NCBI GenBank assembly: GCA_000697055.1
Contig: JNDT01002390.1
Coordinates: forward strand, 1-13,786
DNA: 13,786 nucleotides
Source: Saksenaea vasiformis B4078
Lineage: Eukaryota > Mucoromycota > Mucoromycetes > Mucorales > Saksenaeaceae
Direction of reading: 5' to 3'
Both the position numbers and the translations under genes were made by a program. Shown here piece by piece: positions 1-9,101 of this stretch (positions are counted from its first letter, which is position 1; every line of letters starts with the position of its first letter). The notes under the pieces are model-generated. The model did no database searches. It saw only the letters and a program-made list of their open reading frames with translations, and was not told the DNA's origin.

Positions 1-280
1 GTAGAAAGCCATTGGGGTGGGTGTCCTCGGATAAAGCCTACCCCATGCTTACATCTTCGGGTATGTACTCTCATGTGTGATTCCTTTGGATTGCCTTTTG
101 ATCCTACGTGGCGATTGAGTAGTTCTTTGACCACAGCAAAGGGCTGTAAGGCAAGCAAAGGAGGCAAAATCCAGAATAGGACACTAACGCTAGTCTTCTT
201 TTTCAGATGTAGAAGCATTGTCGATTATATATTTAGAAATAGCAACAGATGATCTTGCACAACCATTGATGCACTCCTGA
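1..280 (+). CDS. 3' end of an unrecognised spliced gene
   Basis: This is a partial gene; its 5' part lies outside the window. One frame is open from base 3 to base 60 and contains PLGWVSSDKAYPMLTSS. It is followed by an intron at 61-206 (donor GTATGT, branch-like CACTAAC, acceptor TTTTTCAG). The last exon, 207-280, continues in phase 1, reads DVEALSIIYLEIATDDL and ends LAQPLMHS with TGA at 278-280. The good donor, branch site, acceptor and matching phase support a real gene end. I do not recognise the family from about 40 residues, and no domain can be named. The next gene on the same strand starts 314 bp downstream. Confidence 0.45.
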
Positions 281-594
281 AGCATGGGCCAAGATCGTCT
301 CTATTTTCTTCTTTTTTTCTTTTTCTTTAACAATGGTTCATTCTTGCATTGGTTTTGCTCCATGCCTTGATACCTATGAGAAAACAAAAGGAGAAAGCGG
401 TCTTTCTTTTTCGTTAGCCTAACAACCCTAAGCATGTCTCGGTTTTATGCGTCGTGTTCTATTTTATCTTGTCTTTTTTTTTTCTTTTTCTTTTTCTTAC
501 TCTCTTTCTCTTCCTTACCCTCTTTTCCTAAAAAGTAAGTTTCGGTGCTATTCGGGGCAACATAGCTCATTTGACATGTCAGAGTTTATTGCAC
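281..594 (+). promoter_or_regulatory. Intergenic / promoter of the cold-shock-domain gene
   Basis: These 314 bp lie between the stop of the upstream partial gene and the ATG at 595. There is no supportable ORF. They hold several T/C-rich tracts, the longest at about 471-530 (runs of CTTTTT and CTCTTTC), which is typical of fungal core promoters and 5' leaders. No clear TATA box lies close to the start. A GTAAGT at 535 could be the donor of a 5' UTR intron ending near 582, but this cannot be decided from sequence alone. Confidence 0.4.
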
Positions 595-1406
595 ATGTCG
601 AGATCAGGACGTAGAACAGGTCAAGTCAAGTTTTTTAATTCGATCAAAGGATATGGTTTTATAATTCCTTCTGATCCCTTGAATAAAGAAGGTTTGAAAT
701 GAGCCAATGGAGGATCGTAATGTCAATCATCTTCTTCAATGTAGAAGTGTTTGTTCATCATACAGCTATCTGTAACAATGGAGGATTTAAAAGTTTAGGC
801 GAGGTAAAGTGCCAAGGATAAGGAATGCCAAGGAGGCTAAAATACTCATTGCAGGGAGAAGAAGTAAATACGGAACGAACCCACTTGAGATGATTGTGAC
901 TTATTCGTTCATACTCTAGGTGGAATATGATTTGGTAAAAGGTCCTAAGGGGTTGCAAGCTGCTCAAGTATCTGGTCCAGGTGGAGTACCTGTACGTGGC
1001 GATCCTTTAGCAACTTGGCGCCATTATCAAAAGTAAATCATTTTATGTTGTAACAAAGTACTAATAAGAAAGAAAAGTGGACGACGAGGACGAGAAGTAG
1101 GGTCCAATGGCTATAATGGTAAGTAGATGTGCGAAAAAGGGAGAGAATTAAATACGCTTTTTCGATTTAGGCTACGTACTACCATACAATGCTGGTGGTT
1201 ATCTCCCAATCTTTCCGTATACAAATCTACCACAACCATTTCCTCAGTACAGTCAAACAACAGGTGGGCCCATGTTCGCCTACAACTATCCTTCACCACA
1301 TCCAGTTATGCCATCACCCTCTTTATCAGTGATGATGCCACAAGGCTATCCTCCCTCGCCTCTATCATCACAGGTGGATGATAAAGGTTTAGAGTCCCAG
1401 TCATAG
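595..1406 (+). CDS. Cold-shock-domain nucleic-acid-binding protein, six exons
   Basis: The model is exons 595-691, 745-803, 855-863, 920-1032, 1078-1118 and 1171-1406, giving 184 aa. All phases agree and the stop is TAG. Residues 6-72 are a complete cold-shock domain: RRTGQVKFFN, the RNP1-type motif KGYGFI (18-23), the RNP2-type motif VFVHH (34-38), GGFKSLGEGEEVEYDLV, and the usual end GPKGLQAAQV. This domain is a small beta-barrel that binds single-stranded RNA or DNA, so a role in RNA binding, translation or stress response is expected from the family. After it come a Gly/Arg patch (GRRGRE) and a Pro/Gln/Tyr-rich low-complexity tail, as in other eukaryotic CSD proteins. The third exon is only 9 nt (codes GEE) and is needed to give the domain its normal length. 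Introns carry clear branch sites such as TACTAAT at 1059-1065. The start is the first ATG in frame just before the domain. AATAAA follows at 1438. Confidence 0.88.
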
Positions 1407-1437
1407 AAATTGACTAAAAAAAAACATTCCATTGCAA

Positions 1438-1443
1438 AATAAA
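1438..1443 (+). terminator. Poly(A) signal AATAAA, cold-shock gene
   Basis: A canonical AATAAA lies 32 bp after the stop codon of the cold-shock-domain gene. It sits inside the 106-bp gap to the stop of the convergent minus-strand gene, so the two 3' UTRs probably overlap or nearly touch. Confidence 0.5.
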
Positions 1444-1512
1444 CAGATTCATTCAACATACAACAGCAGTTTCAACGTATCAGAATTAAGGTTTGCCCCA
1501 CATATACATTGC

Positions 1513-2201
1513 TCATTCTAGAAAAAGTTTCTGCGTCCGGTAGATATCAACGGGTTGTGGAGGGGGAAAATAGGGTTGGACGATCTCCGGTATGGATGAC
1601 CGCGACGACTAGAAAATGATAAATTATGATATCAAATGTGGGTCATTTTTGCTTACCAGTCGGATAAAAGATGCTTGTGGTTTGCTATTGGCTACAGCTC
1701 TTTCCATTCCTTCTACACTTTGAGCCACTTTATTATACGTATCCTTGACGGTCTCAACAACAGCCTTGCAAGAAGATGAAAAGATAAGATGAAAAAAAAA
1801 AAAAATAAACGAACAGATAGCACCTACTTCTAGTCGATCAATTTTTGCAAATGTCTGTCGTAGTTGTTCTTCATTGTCGCGTAAAGACTTCAACATTTCT
1901 TGAACAGCTTCCGTCTCGGTGCGTATCTACAAACGACTTTTATTAAAAATTGATGCGAGCGTGTGAACGCTTAGTGTTCTCTTTAGTACCTCGACAGCCT
2001 TTGTTGCCGTGTCTTCCATACGTTTCGTTTGCTGCATAATAGTTTGCTCCCATTCTCTTACCTACATAGAGGATCAGCGAGGTCCTGCAATGAATGTCAA
2101 CTGACTGATGACGACGTGTTCTGATCAACACAAAGTCGTTGAGCAAGCTCTGCTGCAGACCGATCAACGAGGCTTGTCAAGGAATCGGAGTCGTTTTCCA
2201 T
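1513..2201 (-). CDS. Coiled-coil protein, BLOC-1 subunit 4 (cappuccino)-like, five exons
   Basis: Exons from 5' to 3' on the minus strand are 2201-2106, 2061-1990, 1926-1828, 1764-1657 and 1608-1513, giving 156 aa with consistent phases and a TGA stop. The protein is nearly all helix-forming: residues about 33-130 are rich in E, K, Q and spaced hydrophobics, with the run FAKIDRLEAVVETVKDTY. That core resembles the RIDRLEAFV region of the BLOC-1 cappuccino subunit (BLOC1S4; Cnl1 in yeast). This complex acts in endosome-to-lysosome trafficking. The C-terminal 30 residues are Pro-rich (YFPPPQPVDIY). The homology call rests on a short motif from memory and is tentative; 'small coiled-coil protein' is secure. 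The start could be further upstream: the frame is open to an ATG at 2279, and a splice from the gene above (donor GTAACC near 2395) into 2271 would also keep frame. Confidence 0.6.
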
Positions 2202-2376
2202 GCAAATGAGCAAAGTGGTTCCGGCGTGATCGTTTTGTCTGTTGACCAAAGAGAACCGTCGCAGGACCATCAGCTGCACCCACGTAAAAATGATTATCCG
2301 ACTACAACTGAACGAATTTTTCTCATTCTGCCCGTTTACCCACAGAAATAAAGCATGTAAGGTGTTGTGTGCATAC

Positions 2377-3021
2377 TTATGATGCCTTGGTTACCGTTTG
2401 CCTGATGCCAAAAGTCCAGTTTCTTTTATGCGCGACCTCTTTCAGGCTTTTGTCTTCTGAGGCTGCAGGTGTAGCAATATCGGGAGTCATACAATCAATA
2501 ACAGATGCTGCAGCCTACAGCTGAAGCTTCACGCTTTTGCGGATTCAGTAACTTATGGTCCTTAAGCGTTCCAGTTCGATTATTGTTCCGGTCGGTAAAC
2601 GATCTACATTGATATGGCCCTGTGAGCACATAATAATGGTAGATGCGAATGCTATATGATTCTAAAATTATACACTAATGGATGTTGGTGGACAGTGTAT
2701 AGAGACTTTTGGATATGTAAAAAAGATATCGATGCATCACATTTAGAATGCAGCTTGAGTAGATAAGTCGTACAGGTCGAATACAGCTTAATAAATTTTC
2801 TCGCAAGAAGTCGACGCGATTTTGAGACAGGATACTAATCATTGCTTGCACGAGGTAGTTAGAGGCAGCGTCATCTATAGAAACCGTTAGGAGAACTCCT
2901 ACTCAATTTTATCACCGATCATATGAAAAGACAATGAGCCGTTCCAATCTTGTCTACTAAAGAGCGAGCAAACAGTAACATGAACGTGGTTTGCGGATAA
3001 CGGTAGTTCCCAAGCAGACAT
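2377..3021 (-). CDS. Unrecognised four-exon gene model, 134 aa
   Basis: Proposed exons on the minus strand are 3021-2916, 2874-2774, 2619-2553 and 2507-2377 (TAA). Reading phase is maintained across all three introns. The first intron (2875-2915) has donor GTGATA, a strong CTAAC branch and acceptor CTATAG. The protein starts MSAWELPLSANHVHV; the middle reads SNYLVQAMISILSQNRVDF and LPTGTIIELERL, with an ordinary globular composition. I do not recognise the family. The donors at 2773 (GTACGA) and 2552 (GTTACT) are weak, so the second half is less certain. It lies 175 bp upstream of the BLOC-like gene on the same strand; the two could be one transcript if the GTAACC near 2395 acts as a donor. 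Another in-frame ATG at the third exon (about 2632) is a possible alternative start. Confidence 0.42.
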
Positions 3022-4412
3022 CCTTTTTTATGGTTGTTATGACTGAATTCGATATTACGTTTCTATCCACGAACTTAGGAGGCATTTGGTCCTTGTGGTT
3101 CCTGCAGCATTTTAGTTTAATAAATTTATTTATGGTGCAAGCGCCTCATGAGATATCGATAAGATGATCCAAGATACGATCATGCTGAGCATAACACCAC
3201 TTACGGCAATAGATTTAACCGACTACGAAGCGTCCGCCTAATCATTCTTATGAAAACGATACTCAATGTGAGAGATTTATAAAGCGAGATATGCACGCAC
3301 TAGTTGTCAGTTTAGATAGTATGGATTACGTAAAAGTGGGTTGAGAATCCTGAAAGGATCTTGATATTTCAGGGAAAAGAGCGCATGCAATTTCATTAAC
3401 TTTGTCAGCAAACAAAAATAAAATATCCGACTTATTTGTGCAGAATCTTGAAACTGTTCTTTAGCTCATTCGAGATGAATCAGTGATCACAGTTCCATTC
3501 TTAGGTGATGCTCGTTCATGATTAAGATGAACTTTAACCTAGAGCGTCGACCGGCTGCAGGTTCAATGTGTGGAGCCAATCATGGAAAAGGAGAGAAAAG
3601 GGAAAACACGAGTTTAAGCCGGCGGAATGACGGCGGGACCAACTCCTGGGAAAAACAGAAAGCAGTAATCAGACCACTATGCCTTTTGTGATAGCTATCA
3701 AGGTTTGGATGAAATCAGATCAAATACAGGTTCATTTGCGCTTCAAGCCGAGTATCTCCTCTATCAAACCTACTTGTTAGGTTTATATGACATTGCCTTA
3801 CTTTCCCAATAGAGGATAGCTAGGACAAATTACTCCACATTCTACCTCGTTCTGTCCCTTAATCATCGGCATGACGTGTGACGGATAGCCTGATAACGAA
3901 CAAAATGACTTCCCTGTTATGTTTCATCTTTGATTGTACCATGTCTACTGTGAATATCTAGGAAACCAAGGCTACATTATCCTTATTGCCTATCATACCA
4001 TTTGCCATTTCCCTGTTCCTGATTCAGATCATGGTGGCACAAATGTTTACATCAAGTATGTAACAACCTCATGAATCTGTACTTTTGTGCTCCTAAAAGG
4101 CAAACTGTCTATTAATGAAACTTCTGCTTAGTTTGTACTATGCTTATATGACAAGTTTCCCAAACGTCAATTTGCAACGTTGTTTGTACTACTGAGAAGC
4201 ATACTATGCTAGACAAAGAGGTTAGTTGTTTTGATCCTACGTCTCGAGAGAAAAGGAAAAGGGTGGAGGAGGGAGGAAAAAAGGCAGAGATAGAAGCTAC
4301 GTCATCCTATGCGTGACTTGGAGAATGGTCACAGGCCCCTAGCAATTTTTTGTCAAAAAATAATTGCGCCGTCCTTAAAGCCCTTCTTTTTTGAGACCGA
4401 GGAAACCAAAGG
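3022..4412. other. 1.4-kb region without a supportable gene
   Basis: I found no spliced or unspliced coding model here that meets my standard. Stops are frequent in all frames. A 38-codon open stretch at about 3691-3804 (+), containing GSFALQAEYLLYQTYLL, and others at about 3985-4200 look protein-like but are broken by stops and lack good splice sites. They may be remnants of an old gene or transposon. The right end is the ATP3 promoter: a purine-rich block at about 4246-4296, a CRE-like CTACGTCA near 4297-4304, and an A/T-rich imperfect palindrome at 4342-4367. Confidence 0.5.
4342..4367. repeat. Imperfect inverted repeat in the ATP3 promoter
   Basis: GCAATTTTTT is followed after a few bases by AAAAAATAATTGC, so the two arms can pair apart from a two-base bulge. 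It lies about 45 bp before the ATP3 start. It may be a transcription-factor site or chance in an A/T-rich promoter. Confidence 0.3.
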
Positions 4413-5614
4413 ATGATGTTCACCGCCTCTCGCATTGCCGTCCGCCCTGCCGTCGCTCCCTTGAGGTAAAGAATTCACGCGCGATTGGAAGAGCAATCTC
4501 GTTTTCTCTTCTTTTTTGCCCATCCGCACGTTTCTTAATTGTCGGAAACACACCGCGTTCACGGATGGAAAAATAAGTCGTTATTTTTATTGTTACTCAT
4601 CTCGTTCCTAGCAATGGTGTTCAGGCCCGTAACATGGCTACCTTGAAAGAAGGTAATGCTCGGGAGGGAGTGTGTGTTTTACGATAATGGACGCGTTTTT
4701 TAATAATTTCCATTTGATTAGTTCAGCAACGCTTGAAGTCTGTTTCCAACATCGAAAAGATTACCAAGTCCATGAAAATGATTGCCTCCACCAAGGTGAA
4801 CAAGGCTCAACGTAGCATGGAGGCCGCTCGTGCTTTTGGTGCTGCTTCCAACTGTAAGTAGGATACAAGAGAAGGAGGATGGGATGGCTGATGTATTGCT
4901 TCCCTCAGCTCTTTTCCAGAGTGCTGAGACCAAGGTTGCTGACGATAGCAAGACTTTGTTCGTTGCTGCTTCTTCTGATCGTGGTCTTTGCGGTGGTATT
5001 CACAGCAGTGTTTCCAAAGCCACCCGTCGCGCTATTGAGAGCAAGCCCGAGTCTCAGTTGATTGTCCTTGGTGATAAGCCCAAGGCCCAGTTGAGCCGTA
5101 CTTACCGTAACAACCTGGCTGTCACTTTCAACCAGATCGGTAAGGATGTCCCTACCTTTGCCGAGGCTAGCTCCATCGTCGACGTGATCAAGGCTCAGGG
5201 TATCGAGTTTGACAGCGCCAACATTGTCTACAACAAGTTCGTTTCCGTCATCTCGTACGAAGCTGAGACTATTCCCGTGTTCTCTGAGGAGACCTTCAAG
5301 GCTTCTCCCAACTTTGCTGCTTACGAAATTGAGGACGATGTTCTCGCCAACTTGCAGGAATTCAACTTCGCCAACTCTATCTACTGGGCTTTGGTTGAAG
5401 GTCATGCTGCTGAGATGTGTGCCAAGCGTGCTGCTATGGAGAACGCCACCAAGAACGCTGGTGAGATGATCACCAAGCTTACCATGACCTACAACCGTGG
5501 TCGTCAAGCCGTTATTACCAACGAATTGAGTACGTATTTGACATGCATAAAAATGCGGGGTTTATCTAACATGCTTTTCTAGTTGACATTATTACTGGTG
5601 CTTCTGCTTTGTAA
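4413..5614 (+). CDS. ATP3: Mitochondrial F1 ATP synthase gamma subunit, five exons
   Basis: Exons are 4413-4465, 4612-4652, 4722-4853, 4909-5529 and 5583-5614, giving 292 aa with all phases consistent. This is the central rotor shaft of F1F0 ATP synthase, which turns inside the alpha/beta hexamer in the mitochondrial matrix. Residues 1 to about 26 (MMFTASRIAVRPAVAPL onward) are Arg/Ala-rich without acids, a matrix-targeting presequence. The mature N-terminal helix follows: LKEVQQRLKSVSNIEKITKS and MKMIASTK (29-56). The family signature SDRGLCGG is at 98-105, and the C-terminal helix ends NRGRQAVITNELIDIITGASA. Length matches the family (about 290-310 aa with presequence). Codon use in the large exon is strongly biased to C-ending and GGT/GCT codons, as in highly expressed fungal genes. 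Two ATGs in tandem (4413, 4416) leave the exact start open by one residue. Confidence 0.97.
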
Positions 5615-5685
5615 AAAGGGAAAAAGTAGGAGTAAAATCCGTGGATCATAAGGAACAGGACAGGACTCTGTTGCTTTGTTATAAA

Positions 5686-5691
5686 AATAAA
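5686..5691 (+). terminator. Poly(A) signal AATAAA, ATP3
   Basis: AATAAA lies 72 bp after the ATP3 stop within an A/T-rich stretch (ATAAAAATAAAATATAAAAG), the usual form of a fungal 3' end signal. Confidence 0.5.
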
Positions 5692-7246
5692 ATATAAAAG
5701 TTTCGCTCATCATGGAAGAAGAGAAGTATAGCGAATCAGCCGGTCGTGTCTGTGTTTGTAGTTAGACGTGATAGGGAAGGAAAAGGGGGGGGAGAGACAA
5801 AGTCGGGGGGTCTTTTGAATCTGCGTAACGATGCGGAGGGAAATGACTGGGGGGAACTTCCCGGATCGAATGATCTTTGAAAATTTTCTTTTCCAGCCGG
5901 ATGAACGAGCCATTTGTCTCGGCGTCGTCCAAACTTGGGATGACACGTGGTAATATAAAAAAAGCACCCAAGTCATTTCATGGTAAGCTGCAAGAAGGGC
6001 ATGATCATTTTTTTATTCTTTTTATTGTTGCTATGGATATGGGTTGTCTGTTCATGCTGATCAGTCTCCGCATGTACGTATTAAGATTGGTCAAGATTGA
6101 AACTTTGGTTTTGTAGGACAAAGGTGATTCTAAGCGGAACAAATATTTACTTGTCAGGTTATCTCAATAGATTCTTGATTGATTGAGTAAAGTGATTGGA
6201 GATTTGATTAACTTGTAAAGGGTCTGAGCGCAAAAGAAGCAAATCCATGTGGTATGTGTAATAGTTCGGCTCTTTCCCTTTTTCAAAATGGTATCGTTAT
6301 TTTTTATTTTGTGTGTTGATTTTCGGAAGAGAATAGTGGTAGAGGAATATCGCGTGGCATGTTATCATGTGAGGGATTGTTAAGTCTGTGGGCTGACAAG
6401 TCATTGGTTGATCGACACATACACATGTGAATTCTTAGAGAATTATATTTTTGGGTAAGGGAAAATGACAACATGTGATGTAAAATGGAGTTATCACATC
6501 ATCCATAGAAGAAGAAAAGAAGAGCGAAAGAATGACGTTTTGACCATGTTGAAATGTGTGGGACGATCGTTGGTTGTACATCGATAGAGTATTCTGAATG
6601 CAAGAGACAATGCGAGTGAATTGCATGGTTTTTGTTTAGTAACACACAATCTCTTTTTTTGGATGACAATTTTATCATGCTCTGGAAATTGATTTCACTA
6701 TATAATGATTGATTCATCTACCAATACCGAGTTCCTTCCTTGCCTTTTCTTATTTATTGACTTCTTGTCCATTACTACTGCTTCTTGACAGAAATCAAAG
6801 TTCTTTACGGACAAAAATCAATTTGGGTAAGCTAACTCTCTTTTCCCTTTCTTCTATCTTTTTTTTGGGTTACTGGCTGGTTATGGGTTGCGGGGAAAGA
6901 AAAAAATATGACGCCAAAGTATTATCATGACATGATTGTGGAGAGCCAAAAGAGAGAAATGAAAGCCGACACCGGAATCGGGTGATGAATTTCGAAATCA
7001 TCTTATAATTACACCTGCTGACTCACTTGTCTTCTTCTTTCTCTTAACTGCGATTGTGTAGTCGATATACCCCATCTTCAGCTACTTACAAGCGCTGCTT
7101 CACTTTTTTTCTTTATATTATATACTCCTCCTATCGTTTCTTTGTTATCTGTACGTACAACAGTCCTCCCCGGTCGATCACCCTACTCTTTTTTATTCGA
7201 AATTCACACTTTATAACCCCGCTCAATAGCCAAAAAGCAACTCACT
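5692..7246 (+). promoter_or_regulatory. Long intergenic region, upstream of the zinc-finger gene
   Basis: About 1.5 kb without a gene I can support. The first part (5770-5855) has G-runs of 8, 6 and 6 bases. A CACGTG E-box-type hexamer is at 5945-5950. A short open exon-like stretch begins at the ATG near 5901 (MNEPFVSASSKLGMTRG) and ends at a GTAAGC donor near 5982, but no in-phase acceptor leads to a longer reading frame. The remainder is A/T-rich. A TATA-like TATTATATA at about 7116-7124 is about 125 bp before the start of the zinc-finger gene and is followed by CT-rich leader sequence. A long upstream region is common for regulatory genes. Confidence 0.4.
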
Positions 7247-8762
7247 ATGGTCTCAATGCAAAAAGAACAACTCTCTATCCATACCACTTCTACGCCCCCT
7301 CCTACAACTCCTATGGCCACTTTTATTGGTAATGGTATCTATCCATCACCAAGTCCCCCTCCCCTCGATCACTCCGATACATTCATTTCGACTGTCGAAC
7401 GTCCCTGGATGAAAGGTAAATAGAACATTTATTATTTCCATCAGTAAACTTATATTCTTTGATCCAGCTTCCATTTCTTCCTCCTCCTCTTCCTCCTCTA
7501 CCTTGACAACACCCGTCTCTACCGTTGACTCACCTGCTTATGGCATGCTCGAAGATCAAGCATTAACCGTGGGTCATTCATCAATGCAATGGATGAACAA
7601 TCAAACCCGCTACGACGCTCTTTCTCTTTCCGAAGCTTCATCGATTGGCATGCGAACACCTGACTTGAATCAGTATCCTTTAACCGATGCCTCACCTCAG
7701 TTGGTCGACGCCATCTACACTGAACCTAACCATTGGATGATGCATTCCACAACGCCCGTGTACAACAGTCTTGCCATTCCCAACACAATGTCGGATGATC
7801 CCAAATGGACAGTGGTACGGAAAATCTCTACTTTAATTTAACTTTTGAGCGCTCATTAAAAATCATCGTTATAACAGGACGGCCCAACCACTGGGGATGG
7901 TCAAATGACATGGTGGCCCAACCCACAAGAAGAAGATGAAGATGATGAAGCGAATAACAGCTCTCCATTTTCATTGACATCGGCTTCTATCCCGTTGAGT
8001 CAGATGTCACGCGCACAGCTGATCGAACGAGTCCTCGAGCTCGAAAAGGAAAGAGCAGCTCGTATGATGAAGTCAGGTAAGACATTTTCTCCCAATCACA
8101 ATTACGGGTAACTCATAGCAACCATAGGAAAACGATTTGGAACAGATGACGAAGAAGAAGTGGAGACTTATCCCTGCCGTTGGGTTGGTTGCCATTTCCA
8201 GGCACCTACTCTAGATCAACTGACAACGCATCTTCGTGACGCTCACATTGGTAGTGGAAAACCAGCTTATTATTGTGATTGGCTTGGTTGCCCTCGTAAC
8301 AAGAAACCTTTTATGAAACGCCACAAGATGCATAACCATATGCGAACCCACACCGGCGAAAGACCCTTTGCCTGCACTGTCCAAGGTTGCAACAAGCGCT
8401 TCTCTCGCCCTGACTCGCTCAGCACCCATATCAAAACCCATTCCAACGTTCGACCCTACATCTGCCCAGCCGCTGGCTGTGGTAAAGCTTACTTTCATTC
8501 ACGTTCCCTTCGCAAACACACCAAATCATCACATAGTAAACCACGCCCCGAAGAAGAAAATGAAGATGAAGACGACGAAGCATCTGATGCCAGCAAACCC
8601 GTCCAGCCTCCTCGAAAGAAAAGATATCATCCTTATGAACGAAAAGAAGACGACATCACTCAATCCTCCCTCCTCATGGCAACCACCGATATGACCGTCC
8701 CTCTTTACTCAAAAGTCACCTATGTCCCTATGAAACAAGACAATCTCTTCTCTATATGTTAA
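7247..8762 (+). CDS. C2H2 zinc-finger transcription factor, GLI/ZIC-like fingers, four exons
   Basis: Exons are 7247-7415, 7468-7814, 7878-8076 and 8128-8762 (449 aa, TAA stop). The N-terminal half is Ser/Thr/Pro-rich and disordered, like an activation region. Residues about 205-235 (MSRAQLIERVLELEKERAA) are a short heptad-type helix. After an acidic DDEEE patch come four C2H2 fingers: C255-C260-H273-H278, C288-C293-H309-H313, C321-C326-H339-H343 and C351-C356-H369-H374. They include linker HTGERPF and finger cores CNKRFSRPDSLSTH and CGKAYFHSRSLRKH. The C-x4-C spacing and long second finger resemble the GLI/ZIC/PacC group. A long acidic run and a basic PPRKKR (likely nuclear signal) follow. 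Sequence-specific DNA binding is expected; targets cannot be told from sequence. Three in-frame acceptors (8118, 8127, 8145) exist for the last intron; I used 8127. Start is the first ATG after a CT-rich leader. Confidence 0.9.
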
Positions 8763-8991
8763 CGTCACTGGTGCCGGACGCCCCTCAAAAAAACCCCACA
8801 CCGACTCTCTCTTCTTTATGTTATTAGACTTATGAAACAAAAAAATTCTTTTTTTTTCTTCTTTTAGTGTTTGCATCCTTTCTTTCATTTCATCACTCTT
8901 TTTCTATTTTGTGTATATACCCGATTTTCTTTCTTTTTATTTATTTATTATGTTTTCCTTCTTTACTTTTGTTGTTGTTGTTCTGTTATCC

Positions 8992-8993
<2 letters not shown>

Positions 8994-9030
<37 letters not shown>
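8994..9030. repeat. (CA)18 dinucleotide microsatellite
   Basis: An uninterrupted CA repeat of 37 bases sits in the probable 3' UTR of the zinc-finger gene. Such tracts vary in length between strains. Confidence 0.97.
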
Positions 9031-9032
<2 letters not shown>

Positions 9033-9095
9033 TCTCTGTCGCCCAGCTCTCTCTCTTTTTTCTTCTTCTTTATTATTATTATCTTTATCGCACAG

Positions 9096-9101
9096 AATAA
9101 A
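9096..9101 (+). terminator. Possible poly(A) signal, zinc-finger gene
   Basis: AATAAA lies 334 bp after the zinc-finger stop codon, beyond the CA repeat. No closer canonical signal is seen, so the 3' UTR may include the microsatellite. Confidence 0.35.

Noticed and set aside
758..967. Minus-strand 69-codon ORF
   Set aside because: Antisense of the cold-shock-domain exons.
2139..2351. Plus-strand ORF starting MSKLCCRPINEACQG
   Set aside because: It overlaps the first exon of the BLOC-like gene on the other strand and has no splice or family support.
4905..5507. 200-codon open frame on the minus strand
   Set aside because: It is the antisense shadow of the ATP3 main exon; the plus strand carries the full gamma-subunit sequence and codon bias explains the open antisense frame.
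5710..5976. Minus-strand ORFs of 69 and 88 codons after ATP3
   Set aside because: They arise over the G-runs (Pro-rich antisense), overlap in two frames, and show no family features or clear splice sites.
5877..6116. Plus-strand ORF containing MNEPFVSASSKLGMTRG
   Set aside because: It looks like a start exon with a GTAAGC donor, but no downstream acceptor restores a long frame; unspliced, it runs into intron-like T-rich sequence.
8211..8498. Minus-strand ORF under the zinc fingers
   Set aside because: Antisense of the C2H2 region, with no independent domain or splice support.
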